This document shows positions 53,096-63,850 of a stretch of DNA of 64,000 nucleotides, piece by piece. The translations under genes were made by a program, and so were the position numbers. Within the stretch, counting starts at the first letter, position 1, and every line of letters begins with the position of its first letter. The stretch lies in NCBI GenBank assembly GCA_963662175.1, contig OY759214.1:97612115-97676114 (forward strand), written 5' to 3'. The DNA comes from Aradus depressus. Its lineage: Eukaryota; Arthropoda; Insecta; Hemiptera; Aradidae. The notes below the pieces were generated by a model. That model was not told the DNA's origin. It worked only from the letters and a program-made list of their open reading frames with translations, and searched no databases.

Positions 53096-53684
53096 AACCT
53101 GAATGTGCCTTTGATTGCTTATTTATTCGACCTTTCATCCCCTTTTCAAAAAAACGCACATAGTTTGAATCTCTTCTAACAGAAATTCCTCATCGTTAAC
53201 TGAAAAAAATAAAAGTAGGGATTAGAAAAAAAGGCTGTTAAATCCAAACCAACAAAAAATGAGAGATTATTTGTCTAGAGTAATTATTGAAGAAAGTTGC
53301 TACAAAAGGAAGATTTTATTTTATTATCAGGTTGCCTATGCTAACAGATTAACAGCTAATAAAGTCAAGTTAATGTTACCACAAGTAACAGTGTAACTAC
53401 CTGTTATCCCAGTAGCTGTTTTTTGTCTATAACAAGAACACACTGATTTATTAGAGCTAGTAAAAAGTGAGTACTACAGTGGTAATTATTTTGGTAGCTG
53501 GGCGGCGGTATTCTGTTACTTCTGTGTATCTTCCATGTTTGTCTTCCATGTGTGGCTTCCATGTCAGTCTAGTGTAAAATTTATGTTGAATCCGTTCGTT
53601 CTTCGAAGAGTGGAAAAAATTGGTGAATGTTTCAGCGTGTTTATTCTGTGATTCCAACTGTTGAACTAGTCAATCACATGAACC
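53096..53684. other. no recognised feature
   Basis: AT-rich DNA, with a 66-codon minus frame (53457-53657) that I do not recognise. Confidence 0.35.
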
Positions 53685-53828
53685 TCAGGATGTTGAGCTC
53701 CCACTGCTGATGACACATCTGGATCCTGGGATGCAAGCAGAATGCCATCAGCATATTTAGCCAACAGTTTGTTGGGGGTAACTGCCATGTCGTGGCAGTA
53801 CAAGTTAAAAAGGATGGGACTCAAAACT
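53685..53828 (-). pseudogene. non-LTR reverse transcriptase fragment, catalytic box mutated
   Basis: The minus strand reads 'GVLSPILFNLYCHDM' and 'KYADGILLASQDPDVS' in one frame. These are the conserved RT block and the catalytic FADD/YADD box, here YADG. The second aspartate is lost through one base change, so it cannot be active. It is a short fragment, related to Jockey/LINE reverse transcriptases, with no other RT motif around it. Confidence 0.85.
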
Positions 53829-54110
53829 CCGGATTTGATGAGTTTGAGTTTATTCTCATCTGGCAGTTTCTTGCTATAATCTTGTGCGAGGAGCTGATGT
53901 TCACTGAAGTTTGTGAGCCGTCATGCCATACTTCGTCGAAAGTAGAATTCAAAAACGGGCTGCTGAATTCTGTTTACCTTCGAAACATCGGGTGAAATTC
54001 ACTCTTTGCAGCTGATGCACAGTCGAGTGCTTAGCGCGAAACTGAATTGATGTCGCAATAGTATTTATGTTTGAATTTGAAAGGGTGTTTGCAGGTTCAA
54101 TTCATCTCTC
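53829..54110. other. no recognised feature
   Basis: A 67-codon frame (53792-53995) shows nothing known. Confidence 0.35.
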
Positions 54111-54465
54111 GGACCGCCAATCGATCGCAATCAAGCGGTGTAAGCTACCCCTCCTTGAAAGTCACTCTCACAGTACATTTTGTCTAGTAGGTTATGCACC
54201 GGAGTGCACCGGGATAGGTTTAATCATCCTATCGATTGGACCGCCAGTCCATCGCAATCGACCGGTGTAAGCCACCCCTCATTGAAAGTCACTCTCACAA
54301 TACCTTTTGTCTAGTAGGTTATGCGCCGGAGTGCACCATCCCAGGTTTAATCAACCTATCGATTGGACGCCAAACCATCGCAATCGACCGGTGCAAGCCA
54401 CCCTTCCTTGAAAATCACTCTCACAGTACCTTTTGTCTAGTAGGTTATGTACCGGAGTGCACCAG
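54111..54465 (+). repeat. 127-bp tandem repeat, about 2.8 units
   Basis: Units start at 54111, 54238 and 54365, each 127 bp apart ('ggaccgccaatcgatcgc' and variants). Shared blocks are 'gaaagtcactctcacag' and 'tttgtctagtaggttatg'. Overlapping frames (54067-54270, 54236-54523) are products of the repeat. Confidence 0.92.
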
Positions 54466-55107
54466 GTTCAATGTCTCCCATTGCATGCGGGACTCGTTAA
54501 AGTCCAGATGGAAAAAAAAATGAGCTAGACACAACTGTAATGAGTACTGAAAGACGTTTTGCAGAGAGTCAACCTTCAATAAAACTTGATTTATTCCCAG
54601 TCAGGACTCTTTGCCTTAGGAGTGAGGCGAGCCTTATCGAATCTAGCTCAGGAAGGACTAAGTAAATAAAGTCTAGTGCTGCCATCTGTGAGGCGGCACG
54701 TGAGCTCTCCTTCGTCACGTACCTGCTCAGATTCGCTTCAACTTTGTACTCTTTAATCAGTCTCGAAGTGAGCATATCTTTCACTCCATACTGTCATTTC
54801 AATTAATATGGAGGGCATTTATGCAGGTCAATCGCCCCTCCCTTTTCCTCCTCTCAAATGCATTTTATGCAACGAAAAAATGGGTTGGCATAAGCAGTTT
54901 TCATTGTTTCATAGTAAAGTTTGAAATGGATTTGAGACAAGAAGGGGGAGAGGAATTATTAAGTGGAAAATCATAATTTTGGATGCATTTTGGCCTTTCG
55001 AAAAAAATGCTATACGTATAAAACGTTCTTTTTAGTATTTTCTGCAACTTTTATTTGTAGATATTTTCAATTAAGCTTAAAAATAATTTTCCAGATGTGT
55101 CATCCCC
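54466..55107. other. unrecognised; possible LTR-like 3' end
   Basis: A 71-codon minus frame (54569-54784) is unknown. On the minus strand 'ctgggaataaatcaagttt' near 54578-54596 resembles a polyadenylation region, but I cannot show an LTR. Confidence 0.3.
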
Positions 55108-55232
55108 GCCTAGGCCTTTAGGATTTTTATCAGGGAGGTGAAAAACCTTGAGCACGCCGTCCTTCGGATGTCATGTTAAGCGATGGTCCCAAGTCCGTGA
55201 TCTCAGATACTCAAAGAAATTTAGGGTAGGCA
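55108..55232 (+). mobile_element. SINE-A central fragment
   Basis: 'gagcacgccgtccttcggatg', reduced here to part of that block, and 'gcgatggtccc' are present; head and tail are absent. Confidence 0.72.
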
Positions 55233-55239
55233 ATGTTCG

Positions 55240-55915
55240 GATAATAATAATAGATTTATTTCCGTTTAACCAATACATGGTATTAGAATACGTCAAAAGA
55301 ATTTATACATTCTAACTATATACTATCTTAGTTTATAAATTAGATTTATAACTACAGTAGAGTCCCGCTAATCCAGACACCAATTATCCGGTAAATCCGG
55401 ACGGGATTAAAAAAAAAAAAATTAAAATTTATTAAACTAAAAATTTAATTTAGCGAGCGGTAAGTACGAAAATAATTCAAAGAGAGGGTTTGATTTGACT
55501 TACTCAGTCGGCTACGATGAAAAAGTGCCACAAATGAAGACGGGCGCTAAATATTTACGCTAAAATTTAAAAAAATATTTTAAAATATTTATCATGTGCA
55601 TTTTACAGCAAATTCCGTTTAATCCGGACTTTCGGTGATCCGGACGAGGTCCGGTCCCGTCTAGCCCGGATTAGCGGGACTCTAATGTACTTGAGTCTGT
55701 ATGATTTTTGTTAACAAAACTATTAAAAAAGTAAAATGAAATTAATAAAAACTGAATAAATAAATACTTGAAAATATATGAGTATAAAAAAAAAATATAT
55801 TACATAGATACATTTATAATGAGTAGACACATTTTTCAATTTAATAAATATTAAGATAACAGTTTTTCAAAAACTCTTCCAAAGAATGTTTCGGGACGTC
55901 ATTACGTTACGATAG
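55240..55915 (-). mobile_element. (ATT)n-ended repeat interrupted by a pogo-like element
   Basis: Left part 'aataataatagatttatttc' and 'ccaatacatggtattag'; right part 'cttgagtctg', 'ttaataaaaactgaa'. It is the same order as at 20140-20500. A decayed hammerhead ('tttcgggacgtcattacg') is near 55891. Confidence 0.7.
55355..55687. mobile_element. pogo-like MITE, TA target duplication
   Basis: Ends CAGTAGAGTCCCGCTAATCC and the inverted 'ggattagcgggactctaatg'. TA is at 55353-55354 and 55688-55689. The 333-bp element is non-coding. The related repeat at 20235-20250 has the uninterrupted target ('tttataactacttgagtc'), which confirms both borders. Confidence 0.93.
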
Positions 55916-56055
55916 TAGGCGATGTGACTTCTTAGTTGAAGTCATAGTCACTAACTTACTAGCTATATGAACAAAAATGTCAAAACTTATTCAGAGGATC
56001 TTTTTGATCGAATTTTTGACCTGTTACATAACTTCCCCTCTACTTCACAGGGGAA
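55916..56055. mobile_element. SINE-A tail scrap and IR-1 end
   Basis: 'gataagtaggcgatgtgac'-like SINE-A text occurs at 55912-55945. An IR-1 left end (minus) follows at 55990-56050 ('cctgttacataacttcccc'). Confidence 0.55.
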
Positions 56056-56630
56056 GAAAAAAGGTATCAATTACCGATTCTCGAATAATTCGCAAGCTTT
56101 CGTTAATTCTTTCATGAAAGATTCAATTTGGTCTTGGGCTGTGTGGGTTCTGTCTGCTCTCTGCTGGAGTTCGGTGAGTTCCCACGGGAGGCAGCCCTTT
56201 GACACCCACACAATGGAAGCCCAACACCCTGGCTAGATCGTGGCTCACACATCCTTCTGGTTCACACGGTAGCTTTCTGTCCAAGAGACCTAGCTAGCTT
56301 CATCCACACACTTGGCTTCTCTTTGTTAGCATAGGCTAGGCAAACCTCTTAAAATGTTTGCCCGTTTCCCATCCAAGGCGAGGATAGGTCCTCTTTAGGA
56401 CTTTCCCACAATGATAAAAGATCTGTCCGGAGATCCGGAAAAAGGGAATGAGAGAATGCTCGAATTGTAAGTTTTACTCAGAAGGTGTTGACAGTACATT
56501 TTCTCGATTCCCATATGGGATGATACATGACAGTACGCCTCTGAAGTGCGAAATTCAGTTCGAATCTTCAGGCTATCAACCGCATATTTCAGTTGTTCAA
56601 AATTTCAAAGTTTTTACTACCCCATCTATA
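56056..56630. other. no recognised gene
   Basis: A moderately GC-rich block (56140-56330) has an 89-codon frame that overlaps IR-1; I see no domain. Confidence 0.35.
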
Positions 56631-56910
56631 CAAAGTCTAGGGGAAGTTATGTAATCAGCTAAAAATTCGATGGGGAGTTTTCAACGGATTTCCATGATTT
56701 CCGACCTCTCGATTCCAAATATAGTATGAATGTATCGACACGAAATTTGATATGTGAATCCAGAACCCTCTAACGACGACACCTACTGTTCTTCAGACAA
56801 ATCGTACAAAGGGAAGAGGGGAGGTTTAACTTAAAGACTCGAATAACTGCCGTAAGAGTGAATGTATCGAGAATTTCAGATCGATTAATTGACATCCCCT
56901 ATACTTCATA
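56631..56910 (+). mobile_element. IR-1 copy
   Basis: It starts 'aagtctaggggaagttatg', then 'gaatgtatcgacacgaaat', and then jumps to a minus left end near 56900 ('catcccctatacttcatat'). Confidence 0.78.
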
Positions 56911-57679
56911 TAGCTCAGAAAGATATTTAATTACGGCACCCATTAATAACACGTAATGCGCCTGACAATGACGGGGAAAGGAACTACCTTCTGACGAATG
57001 CTGATGAAACGACGAATGCTGGTAGTACCTCCTTTTAAAATTTCATGACACTGTCAACTATATCAGAAAATCTGATAGAATAGAAAATCTCCATCTAGAA
57101 ATTTTATGAGTTCAAGAAGTGGCCTGATGATAAGGGAAACCTCGAAATCTGGCAAAATTTCAATTATTATAAAAACTTTATTGGCTTGTTTAAACCAAAA
57201 TAAAGGTCCTAATTAAAAAAATAGTAATATACAAAAGAAAAAACTGGTTGCGTCGACGCCACTACTGTATAAGGTCTCAGAGCGCGCATGTTGATTTATT
57301 GAACCACATGAAATTCTAAACTAAATTCAGTTAAAATTTCGCATGTAAATAACAATTTCATGGGTTTGTGGTAATGGACTCGTAGCGAAATCATTCCAAA
57401 AGTTGTCCGTTCAAAGTGAGGCGAGTCAGATTTTCCGTTAGAGATCGATGTACTCCCTGAACCGAAACCAAGTGTTGTTTGTTGTGGATGTCAAAAATCA
57501 ATATTGTTTTTCATTGAAGACGATAGGGGTGGATTTAATTTGATCAGATAGCAGAGGGGAGGATTTGGCTGATCACACTCTTAACTCTAGCCGTTCACCT
57601 GATTGCATCTCCATTTAAAGTTCTTGGAAAAGTCTAAATACTAATGAAATAACGCGAGGTTTGTTTACAGAAAAATTAC
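56911..57679. other. mostly unrecognised
   Basis: Contains an isolated hammerhead-like motif at 57119-57156; no other feature is recognised. Confidence 0.4.
57119..57156 (+). ncRNA. decayed hammerhead (FBH-2 related)
   Basis: 'GGC', CTGATGA, T, AAGG-GAAA-CCTC, GAAA, then 'tctggca'. The core is present, but helix III has lost its palindrome. No arms are recognised around it. Confidence 0.5.
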
Positions 57680-58170
57680 GCTATACGAAGTATAGGGGAA
57701 GTTATGTATTCGGTCAAATATTCGATGAGGAGTTTTCAACGGAATTTCATGTTTCCCGACCTCAAAAACAATGTCTGTCTGTGTGTATGCGTGTGTGCCT
57801 CTGAGAACATAACTCCCTCTAGAATAAATGTATCGACAGGAAATTTTATTTGTGAATTTAGATCCCTCTAACGAAGATACCTATTGTTTTTCAAATTGAC
57901 TAAAGAGAAGGGGGGATTAGGGGAGAGGCTTAACTCAAAAACTCTAATAACTGCCGATGTAATGAATGTATCGACATGAAATTTCATATTTGGAGTTAAA
58001 ACTCAATGAAGACATAACCTAATTGGCAATGTAATTCAGGGGAGGGGGTTAAATTCAAAAACCTTCAACTGTCATTGAATATTAGGGCAAATGGTCGACT
58101 GGTTTTGGAGTGGGAGTAAAAAGTTAATTCATTCTGGGGAAGTACATTGCCGGGGATTCACCAAAAACTT
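57680..58170 (+). mobile_element. IR-1, complete compact copy
   Basis: About 490 bp, from the left hairpin ('gctatacgaagtatagggg') to the right end ('ggggaagtacattgccgggg'). Roughly two monomers lie between, plus a TG-rich patch (57776-57800). Confidence 0.83.
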
Positions 58171-59100
58171 TTTTTGTCTCTGACTGGAAGGAAAAATACA
58201 CAGAGGATCATAAGGATCAGGGATGATGAAATGGAGCGCTATTGTGAGGAAGCTTTATAGGCAAGAGCGTTATAACGAAGTTTTACTGTATTTATTACGA
58301 GACAAGTATACTTGGAAGTTGAAAGTTCTTGACAGTATATATAAACAAAAAGCTATTTGAATGAATTATTCGGCAGTGAAGAAGACGCAGGAGAACCGAA
58401 AGTTGTAGAGGACAAAGAAAGAATATATTCTTTCATAAATATAGACTGAATGTTTTGAAAGAGGAAGACCGAAGGAAGAAAGTTGAGCCCTGACAGAGGA
58501 CAAGACTGAAAGGGAAGTGAGCCGAGACAATACGAACTTGACAAAGGCTGCCTACCTGGCTCCACCTCACAGAACTCTGGCAAAAATGAATTAGCACCTA
58601 GGGGGGGGATAGCTTACTATAAAGACAACTCAACTGAACATCCTAGTATGATCCTATGTATGATCGGTCAACTGTGGACCGCTCGGCTCATGTTGTCCAT
58701 ATCGTGGAGCCATTGTCCTCGGTAAAGGGTTCGTCAAAAGACGACAAAAACCCAAAACACATTGGGCTATACTTGGCTGGACAATATGGAACAGACGGAG
58801 CAGTGGACCTCCCATGCAAGTCTAAGTCTTCGGCAAAAGAAATCCATGCTCCACAAAGTACTTTTTCCTTCATCTAGGATATAAATACTTGATAGAGAAA
58901 CCCTAGAAGATATTTATGGTCCATCAATATGGTTGGAGCATATATATTGGTAAGGCTGTGTGTACACCTAGGGACCTAAGCATCCAAAGCTCATCCTTTC
59001 CCTTTTCACTCTACTGTGGAAGTTCTAAATATGTATTGCTTCTGTAGCCCCGGCTTCTTCAGGACATCATCCTACTGTCTTTATTTTTATTTTAGTATAT
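58171..59100. other. no recognised gene; possible LINE scraps
   Basis: 'cacctagggacctaagcatc' at 58967-58986 is shared with the LINE remnant at 40475. Frames at 58353-58583 and 58656-58877 show no known domain. Confidence 0.4.
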
Positions 59101-59635
59101 ATTGTGTGAAGCTGGATCGTCGTCTGGATTTACTTGAGGATTTAGGATGATGAGGAGCATACTTGGAATAAAGATAAGATGAGGCTAAGAAGCCTCCAGA
59201 AGGAAGCACACTTGCTGAAGTGGAGATGGGCCGGGCATGTGACAAGGATGGATCCTCGACGATGGGCTAAAGTCTGCACGAAGTGGATTCCTAGAGACAG
59301 AAGAAGAGGAAAAGGAAGACCAGGACTGCCGTGGAGAGAATAGGGGAAGGATGGTGCGCAGTGGCCAGGAACAGAGAAAGATGAAACAAATGTATTATTT
59401 AAGAAATAACCCTCATATTTACTTTTTGTTTTGTTTTATATTGTTTTATTTTTATTTTATTTTAATCAAGAAGTAACAGTTTTACTTAAGAAATAATTTA
59501 ATTTAGGAACAATCGCTAAATTCTTTTCTGATTTTTTCTGTTGAAAGAGCAGTAGACTCAAAACCTCCAAAAGGAGAGGCTTTTGTTCTAAAAAAATGTC
59601 AATAAAGCTATTTTATTTTATTTTTATCTATATAT
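59101..59635 (+). pseudogene. RTE-like LINE 3' end
   Basis: The frame contains 'WRWAGHVTRMDPRRWAK', then 'WIPRDRRRGKGRPGLPW'. This is the hallmark C-terminus (LxWAGHV-R...GRP-RW) of RTE-type reverse transcriptases, and it ends in a stop soon after. The 3' UTR ends 'gtcaataaagctatttta' plus an A/T tail. It is 5'-truncated and shares its UTR with 29572-29960. Confidence 0.85.
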
Positions 59636-60599
59636 TGTGTGTAGAGCTTCTTGCGCAGAGTCAAATGAATTTTTGTATGTGTTTTATTCCCTTATATTTC
59701 TATTTGAACTTTTTAAAACTACAAAGGATCTTATTCCTTTCCTCCATTGTTTTCTTCATTTAAAACGATGATAGGTATTTTATTTTGTTTATTGCACGGT
59801 TTTTATAAATAAAATGTAGTTTTCATCCAGTATATCATCAAAATTTTCCAGTTTCTTCAAGTTCTATGATTGTATAAATAAATAAATTATTACCTACTTT
59901 ACTGTCGTTATACATACAAAAACCGATAAGGGATAAAATCCAGTACATATTATTTGATAATTTACTTTCTGCTTTACCCCACCAAACTTCATCCAGTTTT
60001 CTGGAGGGGGTCTCCTACAAAGGTAAAGCCTCAAAGTCCTAAAAACTATTTACGCCACTGACTGAGACACGTCTAAAAAGGAGCGAGCCCCGGGTACGTA
60101 TTTATTCCTGGGATGTAGATAATCTGTAGGTACCATTAGTCTGACCGTCTCTTCAGACATTTGTTTTTTTGTTTCTACCCTTTACCTGCTTTGAACCTAG
60201 TTTTCAAAGACTCCGGGAACTGGGAAGGGTAGTTTGTGGGAGATGAGCCCATCATATATTTTCCCAGGATCGTCCTCTCCAGATGTGAATAGGAAGGGTC
60301 TTTTAGGGCTGTCACAAGAATCCATGAAATAGGAGAACCCGGTTGCTCCTCATTCAGAACCAAGTTTTACAAACAGTACAGTTTCTTAGATAAAGTTCTG
60401 CTCCATCCTGACAATGGTCCATTCGGTTCTTAGGCGAAACTTGGGGTCCCACAGGAGTCCCGTCGTCTTAGCGGCCCAAGTCCCGTTTGGCAAAAAGACT
60501 AACGTTATATCAAGCCCACTTTAAAGACATTTTCAACTAATAAAATTGAACGAATTAATAACTATTATAAATCAGTACATATGTGTTCAAAATTCGGCA
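59636..60599. other. no recognised gene
   Basis: A 62-codon minus frame (60175-60363) shows nothing known. Confidence 0.35.
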
Positions 60600-60765
60600 G
60601 ATTTAGGGGATAGAAAGACCAGAAGCACGCCGTCTTTCAGATGGTACGATAAGTGATGGTCCCGAGTTTGAACAATGTCAGGTACATACTCTTTAAAGAC
60701 CCCGATGTAACTAAATCTGGGTAGGCAAAACTCCCACAGTAGAATCGAGCTCACGGCTCAAATCA
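60600..60765 (+). mobile_element. SINE-A central fragment
   Basis: 'gcacgccgtctttcagatgg', 'gatggtcccgag', 'gtaggcaaaactcccacag'. Confidence 0.72.
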
Positions 60766-60797
60766 GCTTCAAAAATCTCTAAGGACAACAAATATAG

Positions 60798-60950
60798 GGA
60801 GCCATGGTGCTCGTGTGGGCTAGAGCATAGGGATTTGGTCCTACCTTGGTTTGCTGATTCGAATCCCGTCCAGGAGTGAGTTTTATTTCGTAGATAGAAC
60901 TCCCTCCCTGGGCCATGAATGTCGTAAACAACTAGGTAAACCATTATAAG
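60798..60950 (+). mobile_element. SINE-B, diverged
   Basis: Head 'gagccatggtgctcgtgtgg', B box 'tgattcgaatccc', body 'gagtgagttttatttcg' and 'gtcgtaaacaac'. Confidence 0.82.
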
Positions 60951-60999
60951 AGTCATGGCTAAGTGTTCACAGACACAGAATGACAGCATTTTTTTTTTT

Positions 61000-61110
61000 T
61001 TCATATTTGGAGTCTAGAGGTCGAAAACATGAAATTTCGTTGAAAACTTCGCATCGAATTTTTAACCGATCATAACATCCATTATACTTCGTCTAGCTGG
61101 GGAAGTAAAG
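61000..61110 (-). mobile_element. IR-1 left end
   Basis: 'cgaaaacatgaaatttcgttg', reduced here to its core, then 'cataacatccattatacttcg' as its hairpin end. Confidence 0.72.
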
Positions 61111-61799
61111 AAAAATCAATTGCAATAGTCGAGGCTGGACTGTACTTCCAACAATATACATAACAATACTATTTGAAGTTTTGAGGAACATTTTTGATGA
61201 ATGAAAACCGATGAATGGGTTGACGGGCTTGCTTTATGAATGGATTTTGCTTTTTATCTCTGTCTAACTGGACTGTTTGTAAAAGTGGACTTTGAAAAGA
61301 GGATAGACAAGATTCTCCTATTTCAAGGAGACTAGGTCCTTCTCCAGCCATGCAGAAGGACCGACTGGGTTCGGTCCAGTTGAGATTTGAGGATTAGATC
61401 TGTTGAGAAGGGCCGAACCCGTCATAAATGTGACAAGTACTTCTCCCTATAGAGGTGCCCTTTGTCGTCCTAGGACCCACGTGCCATCCTCCATCTGCAC
61501 AACCCTTTCAAGTCTTCACCCACGCCTTTAGATACTTCATACACTTTTGTCATACCTATTTTCATTACAAAAAAAAAAAATAAATGATAAAAAAGTCGGT
61601 GTTTTACTTCTTCAGAAAGAATTATTCAAATATTTTTCTCCCACCAAAACCGATCGACTGTTTTGGCTGAGAATCACTTGTTAAATTTCCAACTAACAAT
61701 TTTCTCTCAGATTTTGAACAGAGGAACAAAGGAAATATTACAAAGTAATTTTTAAATTGTAACGCATTGAAAAAATTTTGAATATATTTTTAAGACTGA
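61111..61799. other. no recognised feature
   Basis: IR-1-like scrap near 61625-61690 ('accgatcgactgttttggc'). Confidence 0.35.
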
Positions 61800-62465
61800 C
61801 ATGGAACCGTCACACACGTCTCACACGAAACATGCTGAACCATCGACTCGAAATACTCTAAGGACTTCTAAATAGACGATCAAAATTAGACATGACACAA
61901 AAACGGAACTGTTACACTTACTTACTGAGACTATTATGGACATACTGATCACAGATATATAGATATATGATTCAGCATAAACATCCAACATCAAACGAAT
62001 TCAAGCGTTTCAGTCAAAAAACCTCAGACTGATAACACAGTGCCCCACATACATAAACAACAGAACACTTCATAACGATCTTATGATACACATAGTACCC
62101 AACACAATAAAAACTAAGTAGTAAAGTTTTCTAAAAAACTTTATGTAAGTACATAAAGTTTTTTAGAAAACTTTACACACATACAAACCCAGGATTCGTA
62201 TTTTATCTTCACAACACTTACACAATGGTACCCTCTTACCCATCCATCAAAATTGTCTTTCAATTCCTTTTTATATCTTTATTTTTTTTATTTTCTGTTC
62301 TTGTCTTAATAAGTAGGATAAATTTTCGTCCCGAGGACCTACCACTGGATGGCCTTCCTCCCACATGCCATTCACGCCAACATATCAATACGTACCATCC
62401 TAGATGCTGGTTGCACCCTGGCAACAATTGTATCTTTATAAATAAAATACAAAAAAAATATATAT
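61800..62465 (+). pseudogene. Jockey-type LINE 3' end, many stops
   Basis: The conceptual reading shows 'LTWNRHTRLTRNMLNHRL', later 'IQAFQSKTLRLIT' (after repair by eye), then 'NNRTLHNDL'. All are C-terminal Jockey RT phrases, but broken by several stops and one palindromic insertion. The 3' end is 'tctttataaataaaatac' and A/T. Confidence 0.8.
62121..62176. repeat. perfect 56-bp palindrome inside the Jockey remnant
   Basis: Arms of 27 bp (62121-62147 and 62150-62176) are exact reverse complements around AG. Left arm: GTAAAGTTTTCTAAAAAACT followed by TTATGTA. It has no counterpart in the other Jockey copy. Confidence 0.9.
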
Positions 62466-62754
62466 ATATTTTTATTATTGGTTGTTTTTTTATTTAAAAA
62501 AAATAAATAATATAAAAATAAAAGTAAATTATTATTGTCATAAATTATTAATAAATTGTCATATATTATTTTCTTTCACTTTCCGAATCACGATAAAACA
62601 AAGAAAACAGATATCGGCCAAAATATTATTTTAATATATAGCCAGTAGTGAATGAGGGAGAATGATTGAAAGAATGATTGAAAGAAGAGTTAGTATAAGA
62701 AAGTCCTACAACATTTTTACAAAACTCATGTGACATATTAATTTCTATTCATTT
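62466..62754. other. no recognised feature; AT-rich
   Basis: AT-rich DNA after the Jockey remnant; nothing recognised. Confidence 0.35.
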
Positions 62755-62856
62755 TTAAATTTAGGACTCCCAAAGTAAAATCGGGCTCCGGAGAGACGAA
62801 AGTGCGCTGACCTCTTTGTTAAAGCCCGGGCATGAGTCACAATAACTAAACTAATT
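62755..62856 (+). mobile_element. SINE-A 3' fragment
   Basis: 'ttaggactcccaaagtaaaa', 'aaagcccgggcatgagtcac' and tail 'aataactaaac'. Confidence 0.78.
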
Positions 62857-63500
62857 ATTAATTTCTATAATAGAACAAATATTCAAATATATTATTTTTC
62901 CACAATCCAATTAACATTAATATGCTCAGGAACCTGGCAGTTTCCAGAAACCCTCCACTGATGCTGAAGGAACATATGTTCTCATCTTTTCTACGTTGAA
63001 CATGCTGCACACGAAAGTAGCTATGGAATTATTGAAGCACAATGAAATTTTGCAATGTATACTTTTGCTTTCTGCAACATCTGGCCAAACTGCAACCATT
63101 TGTTAACAATATATGTTCTCTGGGAGTACTAAATATGAAAAATGGAAGGAAACAGTATACTTATGTTTTTGTTTTTTTCTACTCTATTTTTGAGAAAAAT
63201 TCTTACTTGTAGCCGCGAGCCTCGACAGATCCTATTACTCTAGGAGGAAAGATAATATTGTCCAGATCATTAAGGAAGAAAATCGTTTTGAGGTAGGTCA
63301 GTGGGCAGATGTTGTCCATTACCTGGCTGGGCAGTGGTCAGACAGGCCAGATGTCATGAACGCGTGCCTTCTCCAGAGCCGTTTTCAGATAGGTATCCCG
63401 TCCTCACATCCAGGGTCATACAAGAAGACCCATATCTCCAGAGTGAAGAGGTCATCCTGAACCAACTAAAAAAGTCACCAACTATATAATAATATAAATA
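62857..63500. other. unrecognised; one open stretch
   Basis: A stop-free plus-strand stretch of about 85 codons (63194-63459) contains 'FEVGQWADVVHYLAGQW'. A second overlapping frame continues to 63489 with 'QEDPYLQSEEVILNQL'. It may be a frameshifted coding remnant of a mobile element. I do not recognise the family. Confidence 0.35.
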
Positions 63501-63850
63501 TAAAATTTCTCTCATCTCTCTTTCTTTCGGCTGATTCTGCTGAAAATTAGTAGGTGTCGTCCTTCATAGGGCTTTGAATTTTCATGAAACTTCATATCAA
63601 TCTATTCATTATACCCGGAGGGACGACAGCTACAGCTTTTCAGCCAAATCGACTGAAGGAAAGGAGGGATTAGCGGGTATACTTAAAACAAAAACTCTAA
63701 TAACTATCGGTGTAATGAATGTAAAAACACAAAATTTTATATGCAAATTTAAGCACCCATAAAAACGACACCTATTAATTTTCGACAGAAAATCAGAAGC
63801 CTCTACGTAAGTCAACTATTGATTTTTAGTTTATTTGGTCAACAAGTTTT
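63501..63850. mobile_element. IR-1 in both orientations
   Basis: A minus part (63520-63620) is followed by a plus part (63630-63850) with 'ctctaataactatcggtg' and 'ctacgtaagtcaactattg'. Confidence 0.75.

Noticed and set aside
57680..57710. loxP-like recombination site ('ctatacgaagtatag')
   Set aside because: The similarity is limited to the short palindrome and is shared by many IR-1 left ends. The spacer and second arm of loxP are absent.
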